Shown one piece after another: positions 61,901-64,000 of a stretch of DNA of 64,000 bases (position 1 is its first letter; every line of letters begins with the position of its first letter). The notes under the pieces are model-generated. The model saw only the letters and a program-made list of their open reading frames with translations. It was not told the DNA's origin and made no database searches. The position numbers were made by a program, and so were the translations under genes. The DNA is from Callorhinus ursinus. Its lineage: Eukaryota; Chordata; Mammalia; Carnivora; Otariidae. The DNA is taken from positions 9,587,300 through 9,651,299 of the forward strand of contig NW_020313056.1 in assembly GCF_003265705.1 (NCBI RefSeq), given 5' to 3'.

Positions 61901-63001
61901 ACTGGTGAGCGCGTATTTCTGCACAGATGGATCTGTGGGTGGATGGCCAGCTGGACACACAGACAGAAATAATAGTTTCTAAATGAGATTAGACTGTACT
62001 TGCAGCTTTTACTGAAAGACTGAAATTTGTTTTTATTTTAGTTTCATTGATTATGGCCTGTAAAAAATTTATTTCGTGCATAGGTCATACATTCATATGG
62101 TTCCTATTTCACAAGGCACGAGAGGGTGGGTGATGACAAGCCTCTCTCCCGCCCTCATCACCCGGCCGCCGGTTCCCCAGCTCCCACTGTCCCTGCTGCC
62201 TTCTGGGCTCATCCCCGGCTTGTTGTGCCTACAGATTTAATTGTAATTATGCTTCAGTTTAACAGAAGAAAAAGAAGCTCAAGTAAAATTGACAATATTG
62301 CTGAACTTCAGATAAATATTTCATCGCATAAGATGTTTAGCCGCATAAAGTGTCCCTGGGGAGGTGTTAGGCAGGAGCTTATGTGTGGCAGCTGATTTAA
62401 CTCAAACAGCTGGGAGATGAATCTGGAAAACTTGGGATCCGGCTCCTTTTCTCTGGTCTTCTGGCTCCTCATTAGTAGAATGGAATAGTAACAATGACTT
62501 GCCATTGTGTAATGCGTGATTTGCCCAGTGTCACACAGCCAGGATCTGAGTCTGCCAGACTCCAAATCTGCCTTGGGTTTTGGAACTCTTGTCACTATAC
62601 TGCCTTCTTGGCAAAGAGGTTGGGAAGGTGCGGATGGGGCAGGGATGGTTGATGGCCATGGCTGCTGCTTTCTTCCAGGGGATGAGCTTCCCTGTGATAT
62701 GCGGATCCCATCGGACAAACAGGACAAGCTTCACGGGTGCCTGGAACATCTCTTTAACCAGGTAGGACGTTTGTCCCTGCCCCTGGCCTGACCTTGGGGT
62801 CCTCCCATCACCCCTGGTGAGAACAAATAAGCCAGGATCTGGGGCTGTGGGTCACATCCCCTGGAGGGCTGCAGGGGCCAAACTAACCTGGAGCTTCCTG
62901 CCACCCACAGGTGGACTCCATCCACGCACTCCTCAAGGGGCCAGTCATGAGCAGGGCTTTTGAAGAGACCAAGCATTTCCCCATGGACCACAGCTTGCAG
63001 G
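3804..63001 (+). CDS. PREX1: PREX1, partial gene (24 internal coding exons, both ends outside window)
   Basis: Guanine-nucleotide exchange factor for Rac, acting at the plasma membrane downstream of PI3-kinase (PIP3) and G-protein beta-gamma. The joined exons are 3804-3965, 10712-10845, 17434-17552, 18951-19100, 21228-21375, 28725-28825, 30092-30195, 30388-30437, 32238-32313, 40717-40789, 45388-45530, 47187-47279, 48145-48293, 50017-50102, 51825-51961, 52671-52764, 55257-55444, 55746-55907, 56596-56806, 57216-57492, 59868-60074, 61407-61495, 62679-62761 and 62911-63001. They give 1042 codons with no stop and consistent phases. Domain order is DH end, PH, DEP1, DEP2, PDZ1, PDZ2, then the IP4P-like region. 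Human numbering is window residue plus 207 as far as PDZ2. The paralogue PREX2 has the same architecture, but the PH loop, the acidic linker and the Ser-rich segment match PREX1. Start and stop codons are outside the window. Confidence 0.97.
4555..4617 (+). repeat. 33-bp tandem duplication
   Basis: The block gtttaaacctccatg followed by tcttccttagatt-like sequence occurs twice, starting at 4556 and 4589, with few mismatches. Confidence 0.85.
6450..6674 (-). mobile_element. Carnivore tRNA-Lys SINE with 13-bp target-site duplication
   Basis: The reversed SINE runs from its T-rich tail (6463) through 'cctgagccgaaggcagacgc' to the head 'ccgcccaggcgcccc'. The duplication ctggtgtcattct is at 6450-6462 and 6662-6674. 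Confidence 0.92.
6737..6885 (-). mobile_element. Short carnivore SINE, second subfamily
   Basis: The copy is short (about 6751-6871). Read in reverse it has the head 'ggggcacctggctggctcag', 'gatctcggggttgtgagc' and the tail 'agagattacttaaataaaca'. A duplication with one mismatch, cagtagaaaggttt/cagtaggaaggttt, flanks it. It lies only about 75 bp from the preceding SINE copy. Confidence 0.88.
10712..10845 (+). CDS. PREX1: PREX1 exon w2: start of PH domain
   Basis: The exon is 134 nt, enters in phase 0 and ends with two bases of an Arg codon; acceptor CTCTCAG, donor TCCAG|GTGAG. It encodes [14 protein letters not shown] through the PH strands ending CKRKS. Lys at 10766-10768 (human K280), Arg at 10793-10795 (R289) and Lys at 10832-10834 (K302) match residues reported to contact the inositol phosphate head group. 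PIP3 binding should therefore be retained. Confidence 0.97.
11000..11345. mobile_element. hAT-Charlie-type non-autonomous DNA transposon fossil (MER33-like)
   Basis: The 'actgcctaatagaaatataatgtgagcc' start and the 'gccacatgtggct...ttggacagtg' end are the near-complementary ends of a common mammalian hAT element. The family name is from memory. Confidence 0.6.
11515..12170 (+). repeat. Imperfect GGAT/GGTT/GAGT tetranucleotide array
   Basis: About 650 bp of G-rich degenerate tetranucleotides, densest at 11940-12000 (ggatggatggatggttggat) and 12060-12160. The plus strand is strongly G-rich and C-poor. Long overlapping ORFs on the minus strand here are by-products. Confidence 0.9.
14250..15740 (+). 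mobile_element. Old L1 LINE 3' fragment, interrupted by a hAT element
   Basis: 'acaaagctgggggcctcg', 'cagctgcagtaattaagaca', 'tttagtggaatagaagagcg' and 'tggccagtagacatgaaaag' are degraded L1 ORF2 and 3' sequence. No intact ORF remains. A hAT copy sits at 14925-15120. Confidence 0.78.
14925..15120 (-). mobile_element. hAT non-autonomous element (MER1B-like)
   Basis: 'aataaaggtttattggcaca', then 'tggagtagttgacacagaga' and 'tctggcccttttcag' match the reverse of the widespread element that begins 'caggggtcggcaaact'. Related copies lie at 42462, 44311, 59390 and 63240. Confidence 0.7.
15930..16340 (+). repeat. L2-like LINE fragment
   Basis: 'tggcctgtgtggccactctg', 'cctggaatgttcctcccc' and 'cacctcttcaatgaggcctc' are L2-type blocks. 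Confidence 0.65.
17434..17552 (+). CDS. PREX1: PREX1 exon w3: PH basic loop and middle strands
   Basis: The exon is 119 nt; its first base completes Arg and its last base opens an Ala codon. It encodes the basic loop [17 protein letters not shown], which in P-Rex1 supports nonspecific anionic membrane contact. Ser at 17453-17455 (human S313) and Ser at 17471-17473 (S319) are reported phosphorylation sites. Arg at 17498-17500 (R328) is a ligand contact. The residue before KK (17444-17446) is Gly here, where the recalled human sequence has Ser. Confidence 0.97.
17611..17810 (-). mobile_element. Carnivore tRNA-Lys SINE, diverged
   Basis: The reversed SINE has a T-tail (17617-17634) and 'ctgactgagccacccaggtg' at the head end. 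The short flanks tcagt(c)tttt/tcagtttt are compatible with a target duplication. Confidence 0.88.
17816..18370 (-). mobile_element. Old L1 LINE fragment
   Basis: The stretch is AT-rich and ends with 'gacatttgggtcatttctgc' and 'gttatgaacagtgaggccgt', the reverse-oriented L1 3' pattern (distance words 'acatttgggt...tgaaca'). It is strongly diverged. Confidence 0.6.
18951..19100 (+). CDS. PREX1: PREX1 exon w4: end of PH domain
   Basis: The exon is 150 nt, with acceptor CCCACCAG and donor GAGA|GTGAGT. It encodes [20 protein letters not shown], then the [18 protein letters not shown] segment and the C-terminal PH helix [12 protein letters not shown]. The tryptophan in the final helix is the hallmark of PH domains. 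Confidence 0.97.
19101..21227 (+). other. Intron w4-w5 (2.1 kb)
   Basis: MIR-like pieces lie at about 19330-19440, 19730-19850, 20570-20740 and 20930-21110 (patterns such as 'gggcctcagctttgccttct' followed by 'gtaaaatggggg'). The rest is unique with no exon recognised. Confidence 0.65.
21228..21375 (+). CDS. PREX1: PREX1 exon w5: PH-DEP1 linker and first part of DEP1
   Basis: The exon is 148 nt with acceptor CCCCGTAG. It encodes [20 protein letters not shown], then the basic stretch [20 protein letters not shown] and FLG. It enters DEP1, a domain used in autoinhibition and membrane association. The donor is GGCAA|GTGAGT; the split Asn codon is completed by w6. Confidence 0.97.
22867..23056 (-). 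mobile_element. Carnivore tRNA-Lys SINE
   Basis: The reversed SINE has a T-rich tail and 'ttaagattttactcatttat', then 'gacctgagccgaaggcaaat' and the head 'gagccacccaggtgcc'. No clear target duplication was seen. Confidence 0.88.
24030..24245 (+). repeat. MIR SINE
   Basis: 'ttaacccacatacaacactg', 'gaggcaggtcactgccatta', 'aggtcacagagccacaagtg' and 'gggatttgaatccaggactc' follow the MIR consensus order. Confidence 0.8.
24715..25390 (-). repeat. L2 LINE 3' fragment
   Basis: 'cattcagtgtttactgagcc', 'ctcgtggagagaactgtcca', 'ggcagagggagcagcaggtg' and 'gtggctagagcgagggagtg' are reverse L2 blocks. Confidence 0.72.
25181..25236 (+). repeat. 28-bp tandem duplication
   Basis: 'gggccatattgggcaggtaa' plus 'gggggaag' starts at 25181 and repeats from 25209. 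It lies inside an L2 remnant. Confidence 0.9.
26362..26553 (-). mobile_element. Carnivore tRNA-Lys SINE, diverged
   Basis: The reversed SINE starts with a T-run and (GA)n. 'acaaccctgagatcatgacc' and 'cttcaccgactgagccactc' mark the tRNA-like end. Confidence 0.86.
27255..27420. promoter_or_regulatory. Candidate intronic enhancer (MEF2, E-box, GATA, X-box-like motifs)
   Basis: A full MEF2 consensus CTAAAAATAG lies at 27259-27268, E-box CAGCTG at 27304-27309, GATAAG at 27315-27320, and the inverted repeat TTGCC-N5-GGCAA at 27373-27387. All sit within 130 bp of unique sequence. This is motif evidence only. Confidence 0.3.
27605..28160 (-). repeat. L2 LINE 3' fragment
   Basis: 'gaaatgattattgaggtcta', 'gtttccaggcagcgggaaca', 'gcaagtgcaaaggccccgag' and 'ctggagagtttgactaggag' are L2 blocks in reverse. 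Confidence 0.75.
28205..28490 (+). repeat. CCAT/CCAC-type tetranucleotide array
   Basis: Degenerate cccatc/tccatc units are followed by a clean run of seven CCAT units at about 28410-28440. This is the opposite strand composition to the GGAT array at 11515. Confidence 0.88.
28725..28825 (+). CDS. PREX1: PREX1 exon w6: core of DEP1
   Basis: The exon is 101 nt, with acceptor CTGGCAG and donor CCATG|GTGAGT. It encodes [19 protein letters not shown] and then [14 protein letters not shown], the typical DEP pattern of a WLL helix followed by a GIIHH strand. Confidence 0.97.
28826..30091 (+). other. Intron w6-w7 (1.3 kb)
   Basis: About 29020-29780 is a GC-elevated reverse L2 fragment, and the flanks are unique. 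Two long ORFs on the minus strand across 29128-30468 have no family resemblance and overlap w7 and w8. Confidence 0.7.
29020..29780 (-). repeat. L2 LINE 3' fragment, CpG-rich
   Basis: 'cagccaatatttatcgagtg', 'gggaacagcaggtgcagagt' and 'gacagtggcttggagcaggg' are reverse L2 pieces, and CpG density is unusually high for a fossil repeat. Confidence 0.65.
30092..30195 (+). CDS. PREX1: PREX1 exon w7: end of DEP1 and linker
   Basis: The exon is 104 nt, ends in phase 0, with donor CCAAG|GTAGGG. It encodes the final DEP1 strand ([20 protein letters not shown]) and the linker ending SELEDIMSK. Confidence 0.97.
30388..30437 (+). CDS. PREX1: PREX1 exon w8: 50-nt microexon-like linker to DEP2
   Basis: This is the shortest exon in the window at 50 nt, with acceptor CTTTCAG and donor ATCAA|GTAAGT. 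It encodes [16 protein letters not shown] plus two bases of Lys. Skipping it would shift the frame. It lies only 192 nt after w7. Confidence 0.96.
30755..31090 (+). repeat. L2 LINE 3' fragment
   Basis: 'agggcctttgtgcttgccgt', 'ccctctgcctggaatgctct' and 'ctcaccaagggcagggagtt' are classic L2 3' end blocks. Confidence 0.8.
31546..31768 (-). mobile_element. Carnivore tRNA-Lys SINE with 8-bp flanking duplication
   Basis: A full-length reversed SINE (about 31554-31760) with 'gacctgaaccgaaggcagat' and head 'gagccacccaggtgcc'. ccactctt flanks it at 31546-31553 and 31761-31768. Confidence 0.9.
32238..32313 (+). CDS. PREX1: PREX1 exon w9: first part of DEP2
   Basis: The exon is 76 nt, ends in phase 0, with acceptor CCCCGCAG and donor CTCAG|GTGAGC. 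It encodes [20 protein letters not shown] and then WLLAQ, the N-terminal helix of the second DEP domain. Confidence 0.97.
32390..32885 (-). mobile_element. Old L1 LINE fragment
   Basis: 'gagctcttttcatcttgcag', 'aactgaaaccctgtccccgg', 'gaggctgaaaaataacagtc' and 'aatggacgcttgggttgctg' match the reversed L1 3' region in order. Confidence 0.78.
33340..33720. promoter_or_regulatory. Candidate conserved intronic element with 18-bp palindrome
   Basis: About 380 bp of unique AT-rich sequence lies in an otherwise GC-rich, repeat-filled intron. It contains the perfect palindrome TAAATGTTTAAACATTTA (33426-33443), which holds a forkhead-like TGTTTA on both strands, and a homeodomain-like TTAATTGTTAA (33470-33480). 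No repeat landmark was seen. Function is inferred. Confidence 0.35.
34870..35580 (-). repeat. L2 LINE 3' fragment
   Basis: 'gagcaccgactgtgtaccag', 'agtccctgcccttgtgggtc' and 'gggacatttgaacagaaacc' are reverse L2 blocks. Confidence 0.72.
36982..37214 (+). mobile_element. Young carnivore tRNA-Lys SINE with perfect 14-bp target-site duplication
   Basis: An intact SINE (36996-37200) starts 'ggggcgcctgggtggctcag' and ends in aataaataagtaaaatc plus poly(A). The duplication gaaaacgaagggca is at 36982-36995 and 37201-37214 without mismatch. The head matches the tRNA-Lys SINE consensus better than any other copy here. Confidence 0.95.
37365..37575. promoter_or_regulatory. CpG-dense unique intronic stretch (candidate regulatory element)
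   Basis: About 19 CpG dinucleotides are seen in about 200 bp of GC-rich, non-repeat sequence. No promoter motif is evident. An intragenic CpG island or enhancer is possible; this is inference only. Confidence 0.35.
37615..38080 (-). repeat. L2 LINE 3' fragment
   Basis: 'gtgctagatgccgtggggag', 'gcaagtgcaaaggccctgag' and 'gccagcgtggctggagcccc' are reverse L2 blocks. Confidence 0.72.
40717..40789 (+). CDS. PREX1: PREX1 exon w10: middle of DEP2
   Basis: The exon is 73 nt, with acceptor GTTCCAG and donor CCACG|GTAACC. It encodes [20 protein letters not shown] and then FMHH. It parallels w6 in DEP1, as expected for a duplicated domain. Confidence 0.97.
41500..41730 (+). repeat. MIR SINE, well preserved
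   Basis: 'ttaattagtttaatcctgaa', 'tatagatgaggaaatggaag', 'gctcaaggtcacacagcaag' and 'tcagagctgggatttgaacg' follow MIR closely. Confidence 0.85.
42462..42660 (+). mobile_element. hAT non-autonomous element (MER1B-like)
   Basis: 'aaatggccagatagtaagta', 'ttttaggctttgtaggtcac' and 'gccaataaaactttatttag' match the forward MER1B-type consensus. Confidence 0.75.
43142..43167 (+). repeat. (TG)n microsatellite
   Basis: About 12 TG units. Confidence 0.95.
44311..44540 (+). mobile_element. hAT non-autonomous element (MER1B-like)
   Basis: 'ttttaggcttggtgggccat' and 'tttcaataaaactttattta' lie in the same order as the copy at 42462. The two copies are 1.8 kb apart in the same orientation. Confidence 0.75.
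44540..45240 (-). mobile_element. Old L1 LINE fragment
   Basis: 'attattggtgaggttgaact', 'tcatatcctttgcccattta' and 'ttcttgtatattctagatat' are reversed L1 ORF2/3' landmarks. Confidence 0.8.
45388..45530 (+). CDS. PREX1: PREX1 exon w11: end of DEP2 and linker to PDZ1
   Basis: The exon is 143 nt, ends in phase 0, with acceptor TTTGCAG and donor CTGCTG|GTAGGA. It encodes [20 protein letters not shown], then [20 protein letters not shown] and NILAKRLL. One position reads Cys (TSCKN) where the recalled human sequence has Ser. Confidence 0.97.
45531..47186 (+). other. Intron w11-w12 (1.7 kb)
   Basis: Two L2 pieces face each other: forward 46130-46690 and reverse 46815-47060. The first 600 bp is unique. 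Confidence 0.72.
46130..46690 (+). repeat. L2 LINE 3' end, well preserved
   Basis: 'cagggcctttgcccatgctg', 'ccctctgcctggaacacttc', 'attcaggtctcagctcagat' and 'tcgttgaacaaatgaatgca' give the L2 3' end in order. Confidence 0.85.
47187..47279 (+). CDS. PREX1: PREX1 exon w12: first half of PDZ1
   Basis: The exon is 93 nt (31 codons), phase 0 at both ends, so skipping it would keep the frame. Acceptor is CCCTCAG and donor GCTGAG|GTGAGG. It encodes [20 protein letters not shown] and then [11 protein letters not shown]. The YGFDI segment occupies the carboxylate-binding-loop position of a PDZ fold. Confidence 0.96.
47280..48144 (+). other. Intron w12-w13 (865 bp)
   Basis: This is GC-rich unique sequence with no repeat recognised. 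It ends in the T-poor tract preceding the AAG acceptor of w13. Confidence 0.7.
48145..48293 (+). CDS. PREX1: PREX1 exon w13: second half of PDZ1
   Basis: The exon is 149 nt with donor AAAGA|GTGAGT. It encodes [20 protein letters not shown], then [20 protein letters not shown] and RLLVATKAK. The exon opens with ATG, where the recalled human protein has Val; this is an internal codon, not a start. The acceptor (CCGCCAAG) uses AAG after a C-rich, T-poor tract and is weak by eye. Confidence 0.95.
48294..50016 (+). other. Intron w13-w14 (1.7 kb)
   Basis: A long reverse L2 occupies 48445-49030. The remaining kilobase is unique with nothing recognised. Confidence 0.7.
48445..49030 (-). repeat. L2 LINE 3' end, long copy
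   Basis: 'cagcagttgtttattgagtg', 'agagcattccaggcagagga', 'gctagtgcaaaggtcctggg', 'gatgaggtccaccggacaag' and 'aaggttctgagcagaggcaa' read the whole L2 3' kilobase in reverse order. Confidence 0.85.
50017..50102 (+). CDS. PREX1: PREX1 exon w14: first part of PDZ2
   Basis: The exon is 86 nt, with acceptor TGGTGCAG and donor GCAGAG|GTGAGC. It encodes [20 protein letters not shown] and then PYVYAVGR, the first strands of the second PDZ domain. Confidence 0.96.
50700..50925 (+). mobile_element. hAT non-autonomous element (MER20-like)
   Basis: 'atggttcttgactgggggcc', 'ctctggagacatctttggtc' and 'gtggtaccgaggtgagaagg' match the MER20-type consensus. The name is from memory. Confidence 0.65.
50970..51200 (+). 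repeat. MIR SINE
   Basis: 'aatatttcttgagcacttgc', 'ttttgacagatgaggagccc' and 'cagtggcagagccacgtttt' follow the MIR order. Confidence 0.8.
51825..51961 (+). CDS. PREX1: PREX1 exon w15: core of PDZ2
   Basis: The exon is 137 nt, ends in phase 0, with acceptor CCCTTAG and donor GCCCTG|GTGAGC. It encodes [20 protein letters not shown], then [20 protein letters not shown] and CQEEAL. The GLxxGQxILxVNG pattern is typical of PDZ domains. RNCQEEAL differs at two residues from the recalled human RSRREEAL. Confidence 0.96.
51962..52670 (+). other. Intron w15-w16 (709 bp)
   Basis: A reverse L2/MIR-type tail lies at about 52305-52400 ('gctgtttattgaacacctgc'). The rest is unique. Confidence 0.7.
52671..52764 (+). 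CDS. PREX1: PREX1 exon w16: end of PDZ2 and acidic linker
   Basis: The exon is 94 nt, with acceptor CTGGTAG and donor CTCAG|GTAACG. It encodes [20 protein letters not shown] and then [11 protein letters not shown]. The acidic linker between PDZ2 and the IP4P-like region is about nine residues shorter than the recalled human linker. The frame continues cleanly into w17. Confidence 0.95.
52908..52957 (+). repeat. (CA)25 microsatellite
   Basis: An uninterrupted CA run of about 25 units, only 140 bp after the w16 donor. It is likely length-polymorphic. Confidence 0.97.
53550..54360 (+). repeat. L2 LINE 3' end
   Basis: 'cagggcctttgcacttggag', 'gctctctgctcagatgtcac' and 'ctgtgcctggcacatcgtgg' give the L2 3' end up to 'gcactcagtaaatgtg'. 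Confidence 0.82.
55257..55444 (+). CDS. PREX1: PREX1 exon w17: start of IP4P-like region
   Basis: The exon is 188 nt and ends in phase 0. It encodes [20 protein letters not shown], then [20 protein letters not shown] and [20 protein letters not shown]. Acceptor is CTTCCAG. The donor GCCAAG|GTCTTG departs from consensus at intron positions +3 to +6, but the protein junction (AAK|ILK) fits PREX1 exactly. Confidence 0.95.
55445..55745 (+). other. Intron w17-w18 (301 bp), mostly a MIR
   Basis: From about 55530 the intron is MIR-derived ('cagcttatttatctgcaaaa', 'agtgagtgctgagtggttgt') with a T-run at 55572-55590. The intron starts with the weak donor GTCTTG. Confidence 0.7.
55746..55907 (+). CDS. 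PREX1: PREX1 exon w18: IP4P-like region, variable then conserved half
   Basis: The exon is 162 nt (54 codons), phase 0 at both ends, with acceptor TCTGCAG and donor CAGGAG|GTACTT. It encodes [20 protein letters not shown], then [20 protein letters not shown] and [14 protein letters not shown]. The first half differs at many positions from the recalled human sequence, while the second half matches closely. Confidence 0.95.
55908..56595 (+). other. Intron w18-w19 (688 bp)
   Basis: About 55925-56345 is an unnamed old repeat ('gagcatttattggtttatgt', 'cttattggcttggcttgggt'). Related copies seem to lie at 36130, 39640 and 54900. Confidence 0.6.
56596..56806 (+). CDS. PREX1: PREX1 exon w19: IP4P-like region
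   Basis: The exon is 211 nt, with acceptor TCTCAG and donor GCAAG|GTAACT. It encodes [20 protein letters not shown], then [20 protein letters not shown] and [20 protein letters not shown] before [10 protein letters not shown]. It is strongly conserved with P-Rex1. The [14 protein letters not shown] stretch has serines in basic context, so phosphorylation there is plausible but not shown. Confidence 0.97.
56807..57215 (+). other. Intron w19-w20 (409 bp)
   Basis: Moderately AT-rich sequence, possibly part of the same unnamed repeat family. Nothing else was recognised. Confidence 0.55.
57216..57492 (+). CDS. PREX1: PREX1 exon w20: IP4P-like region, longest exon in window
   Basis: The exon is 277 nt, with acceptor ACTGTAG and donor AACAG|GTGCGC. 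It encodes [20 protein letters not shown], a variable Gly/Ser-rich stretch ([15 protein letters not shown]), then [20 protein letters not shown] and the helix [19 protein letters not shown], which probably belongs to the helical bundle of the IP4P-like region. Confidence 0.97.
57550..57785 (+). mobile_element. hAT non-autonomous element (MER20-like)
   Basis: 'ggcgacattttgggtagaat', 'gttgtgacagccaaaagtgt' and 'ggacattgccaaatgccccc' followed by 'tgattgagaacgact' match the family. Confidence 0.68.
57830..58803 (+). mobile_element. Old L1 LINE 3' UTR, split by a MER20-like element
   Basis: The first part ends with 'gatggtatgaaggaattact' and 'tggtgatagcagtctggtta'. The second part resumes with 'aaagtccttacgtagagagg' and ends 'ttggaaattgtccatgataa' before an A-rich tail. 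The order matches an L1M 3' UTR. Confidence 0.75.
58308..58560 (+). mobile_element. hAT non-autonomous element (MER20-like) inside an L1
   Basis: 'agtgtttctcagccttgaca', 'gtggggccgtcctgtgtact' and 'ggacattgctaaatgtctgc' match the copy at 57550. It interrupts L1 3' UTR sequence. Confidence 0.68.
58905..59380 (+). repeat. MIR SINE, interrupted by a carnivore SINE
   Basis: 'ggtaccagacatttttctaa' lies before and 'gctgaagaaactgagtctca' plus 'ttgtgatttgaatctggggt' after the young SINE. Together they form one MIR. Confidence 0.78.
58996..59197 (-). mobile_element. Carnivore tRNA-Lys SINE inserted in a MIR
   Basis: A full-length reversed SINE with a T-tail, 'gacctgagccgaaggcagac' and head 'gagccacccaggcgtccc'. 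The flanks taagtcccc and taaggtccc form an imperfect duplication. Confidence 0.9.
59390..59590 (-). mobile_element. hAT non-autonomous element (MER1B-like)
   Basis: 'aataaagtttgattggaaca' and 'tgagttgagtagttgagtag' match the reverse of the family seen at 42462. Confidence 0.72.
59868..60074 (+). CDS. PREX1: PREX1 exon w21: acidic, Ser-rich disordered segment
   Basis: The exon is 207 nt, with acceptor CCCACAG and donor TTACAG|GTGAGG. It encodes [20 protein letters not shown], then [20 protein letters not shown] and [20 protein letters not shown]. The composition (Glu, Asp, Ser, Pro) suggests an unstructured loop. The end of this exon and the start of w22 cover the neighbourhood of human S1169, a reported regulatory phosphosite; exact alignment was not possible. 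Confidence 0.96.
60075..61406 (+). other. Intron w21-w22 (1.3 kb), no repeats recognised
   Basis: No SINE, LINE or hAT landmark was seen. The 60420-60760 stretch is AT-rich, with palindromes and forkhead/homeodomain-like motifs. A C-run lies at about 60801-60809. Confidence 0.65.
60420..60760. promoter_or_regulatory. Candidate intronic enhancer with two inverted repeats
   Basis: A perfect inverted repeat AATAAACG-C-CGTTTATT lies at 60465-60481 and CTGGTTA-ATTA-TAACCAG at 60555-60572. A forkhead-like GTAAACA lies at 60667-60673 and a homeodomain-like CTAATTAG at about 60585. The sequence is unique and AT-rich. Function is inferred from motifs only. Confidence 0.35.
61407..61495 (+). CDS. PREX1: PREX1 exon w22: Ser/Asn-rich regulatory segment
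   Basis: The exon is 89 nt, with acceptor TTTGCAG and donor TCTG|GTGAGT. It encodes [20 protein letters not shown] and then [10 protein letters not shown]. It is a low-complexity serine-rich tract that matches human P-Rex1 as recalled. Confidence 0.97.
61496..62678 (+). other. Intron w22-w23 (1.2 kb)
   Basis: A reverse L2 tail lies at about 61625-61740. A diverged AT-rich stretch follows (61780-62100), then unique AT-rich sequence (62225-62400), then a MIR-like piece (about 62480-62590). Confidence 0.6.
62679..62761 (+). CDS. PREX1: PREX1 exon w23: IP4P-like region
   Basis: The exon is 83 nt, ends in phase 0, with acceptor CTTCCAG and donor CCAG|GTAGGA. It encodes [20 protein letters not shown] and then CLEHLFNQ. 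Confidence 0.97.
62911..63001 (+). CDS. PREX1: PREX1 exon w24: IP4P-like region, last exon in window
   Basis: The exon is 91 nt and starts right after CCCACAG at 62910. It encodes [20 protein letters not shown] and then [10 protein letters not shown]. The last base is placed at 63001 (CAGG|GTGAGC) because human P-Rex1 continues with Glu, and a split G|AG codon fits. The intron before it is only 149 nt. The remaining IP4P exons are downstream. Confidence 0.94.
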
Positions 63002-64000
63002 GTGAGCAGACAGGAGCCCCGAGGCTGGGAATGGCGTCTCACACCCAGCAGGGAGATGGCCTGCCGCGGGGAATGCGTGCTGGACGGGGCCGGACGCCTG
63101 GGCCGTGGTCTCAGCTTTGCCCCGCTCCTGCCCGGTGGTTGTGGGCCAACCCTGGGGTCAGCAGGTTCAGCTCCTGAGCAATGTCCGCCCACAGCTTTTG
63201 TTTTGTTTTCATGAACTGAGAACGATTTTTTTTTTTTTTAATGAAGAGTTGTAAAAATAAAGACAGAGACTATTTGTAACAGAGACCATATAGCTGCAAA
63301 GCCTAAAACAGTTCCTCTGTGGCTCTTCCCAGAAAAAGTCTGTGGACCCCTGGACTGGTCCTGAGCCTTTCTGGGCCTCCGTCTGCCTGTTTGTAACATG
63401 GGGGGAAGGACTGGGCAGGGACTTGCCAAACTCCCACATCCCCCCTTCATCATTTTAGCTGCATTCACAGGGCCTACTTACATCTTCACATTTTCTAAAA
63501 CCATATTCATTTGTTGTCTTTGTTATTATTGACATAACTTTTTGGGAAAATATTTTCCTTTTAAAAATTTAATTTTGAAAGAACTTATTTAACCTCCCTA
63601 TGTATACGGAAGACCAGTATAACATGCCATAAAATGACGATTACCGTGATGCTAAATCCAATGGGAGCACCAACCAAAAATGTCATTATACTGTCATTAG
63701 GTACCGTGGCCTGCCCAGGGCTCTCTGAGCTTTCATGAGAGGGATGAGTGAGTTAAAGAAGCATTAAGGATTTACCAGAACCAAATGGACACTTTGTTCT
63801 TGAAATGACTGAGAGAGAAGGAATTGGCATTTATGCCCTCCCACCAGCCTGTTCTCCTATTTACCCATCCACGCCCCATCTTTGTACTCACCCACCCACT
63901 TGTCCACACACCCACACACCCGCTACCCACCCACTGTCCATCCGTTCATCCATCCACCCCCCCACCCACTCACCCACTTGTCTACATGCACACCCACCCA
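63002..64000 (+). other. Intron after w24 (partial)
   Basis: A reversed MER1B-like end lies at about 63240-63355, a MIR-like piece at 63360-63430, unique AT-rich sequence at 63440-63830, and a CCCA/CCAT array from about 63840 to the window edge. Confidence 0.65.
63840..64000 (+). repeat. CCCA/CCAT-type simple array running off the window
   Basis: Degenerate cacccaccca and catccatcca units reach the last base, so the full length is unknown. Confidence 0.88.

Noticed and set aside
3804..63001. PREX2 as the identity of the gene
   Set aside because: Domain order would fit, but the PH basic loop, the acidic PDZ2-IP4P linker, the [12 protein letters not shown] segment and the GC-rich introns match PREX1.
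63001..63003. Donor for w24 at CAG|GGTGAG instead of CAGG|GTGAGC
   Set aside because: A GT is required at the intron start, and the remembered next residue (Glu) is completed by a split G|AG codon, which favours 63001 as the last exon base.

Overview
The window is genomic DNA from a carnivoran mammal. It carries the central part of one gene on the plus strand, PREX1 (phosphatidylinositol-3,4,5-trisphosphate-dependent Rac exchanger 1). No bacterial, viral or independent second gene was found. The species group is inferred from repeats. Nine tRNA-Lys-derived carnivore SINEs are present, all of the 'GGGGCGCCTGGGTGGCTCAG' type with the 'GCCGAAGGCAGACGCTTAAC' body. None has the dog-type head (GGGATCCCTGGGTGGCGCAG), and none has the cat-type internal sequence. 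That points to a caniform other than a canid, such as a bear, seal or mustelid.

Twenty-four coding exons lie between 3804 and 63001. They join into an uninterrupted frame of 3127 nt (1042 codons plus one base). Every internal junction is GT-AG and keeps the frame. The protein runs from the last helices of the DH (Rac GEF) domain (w1), through PH (w2-w4), DEP1 (w5-w7), DEP2 (w7-w11), PDZ1 (w12-w13) and PDZ2 (w14-w16), into the N-terminal part of the IP4P-like region and its Ser-rich regulatory segment (w17-w24). Residue 1 of the window corresponds to human residue about 208. Upstream exons (N-terminus and most of DH) and downstream exons (rest of IP4P) lie outside. PREX1 converts Rac-GDP to Rac-GTP in response to PIP3 and G-protein beta-gamma. 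The DH domain carries the exchange activity, PH binds PIP3 and membrane, and the DEP/PDZ/IP4P modules hold the autoinhibited state and bind beta-gamma.

Layout: 1-3803 is intron; 3804-21375 holds w1-w5 in large introns; 21376-28724 is a 7.3 kb intron; 28725-32313 is a cluster (w6-w9); 32314-40716 is an 8.4 kb intron; 40717-62761 holds w10-w23 at moderate spacing; w24 and the start of the next intron close the window. The introns are mostly fossil repeats (L2, MIR, L1, hAT DNA transposons), young SINEs, GGAT/CCAT-type simple arrays and one CA microsatellite. A few unique AT-rich or CpG-rich stretches look like candidate regulatory elements.

No undescribed biological system is evident. The points most worth a second look are the palindrome-bearing unique intronic stretches, a poor donor after w17, an unusual acceptor before w13, and a short PDZ2-IP4P linker. 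Repeat and domain names come from recognition by eye, and comparisons with human PREX1 rest on remembered sequence.
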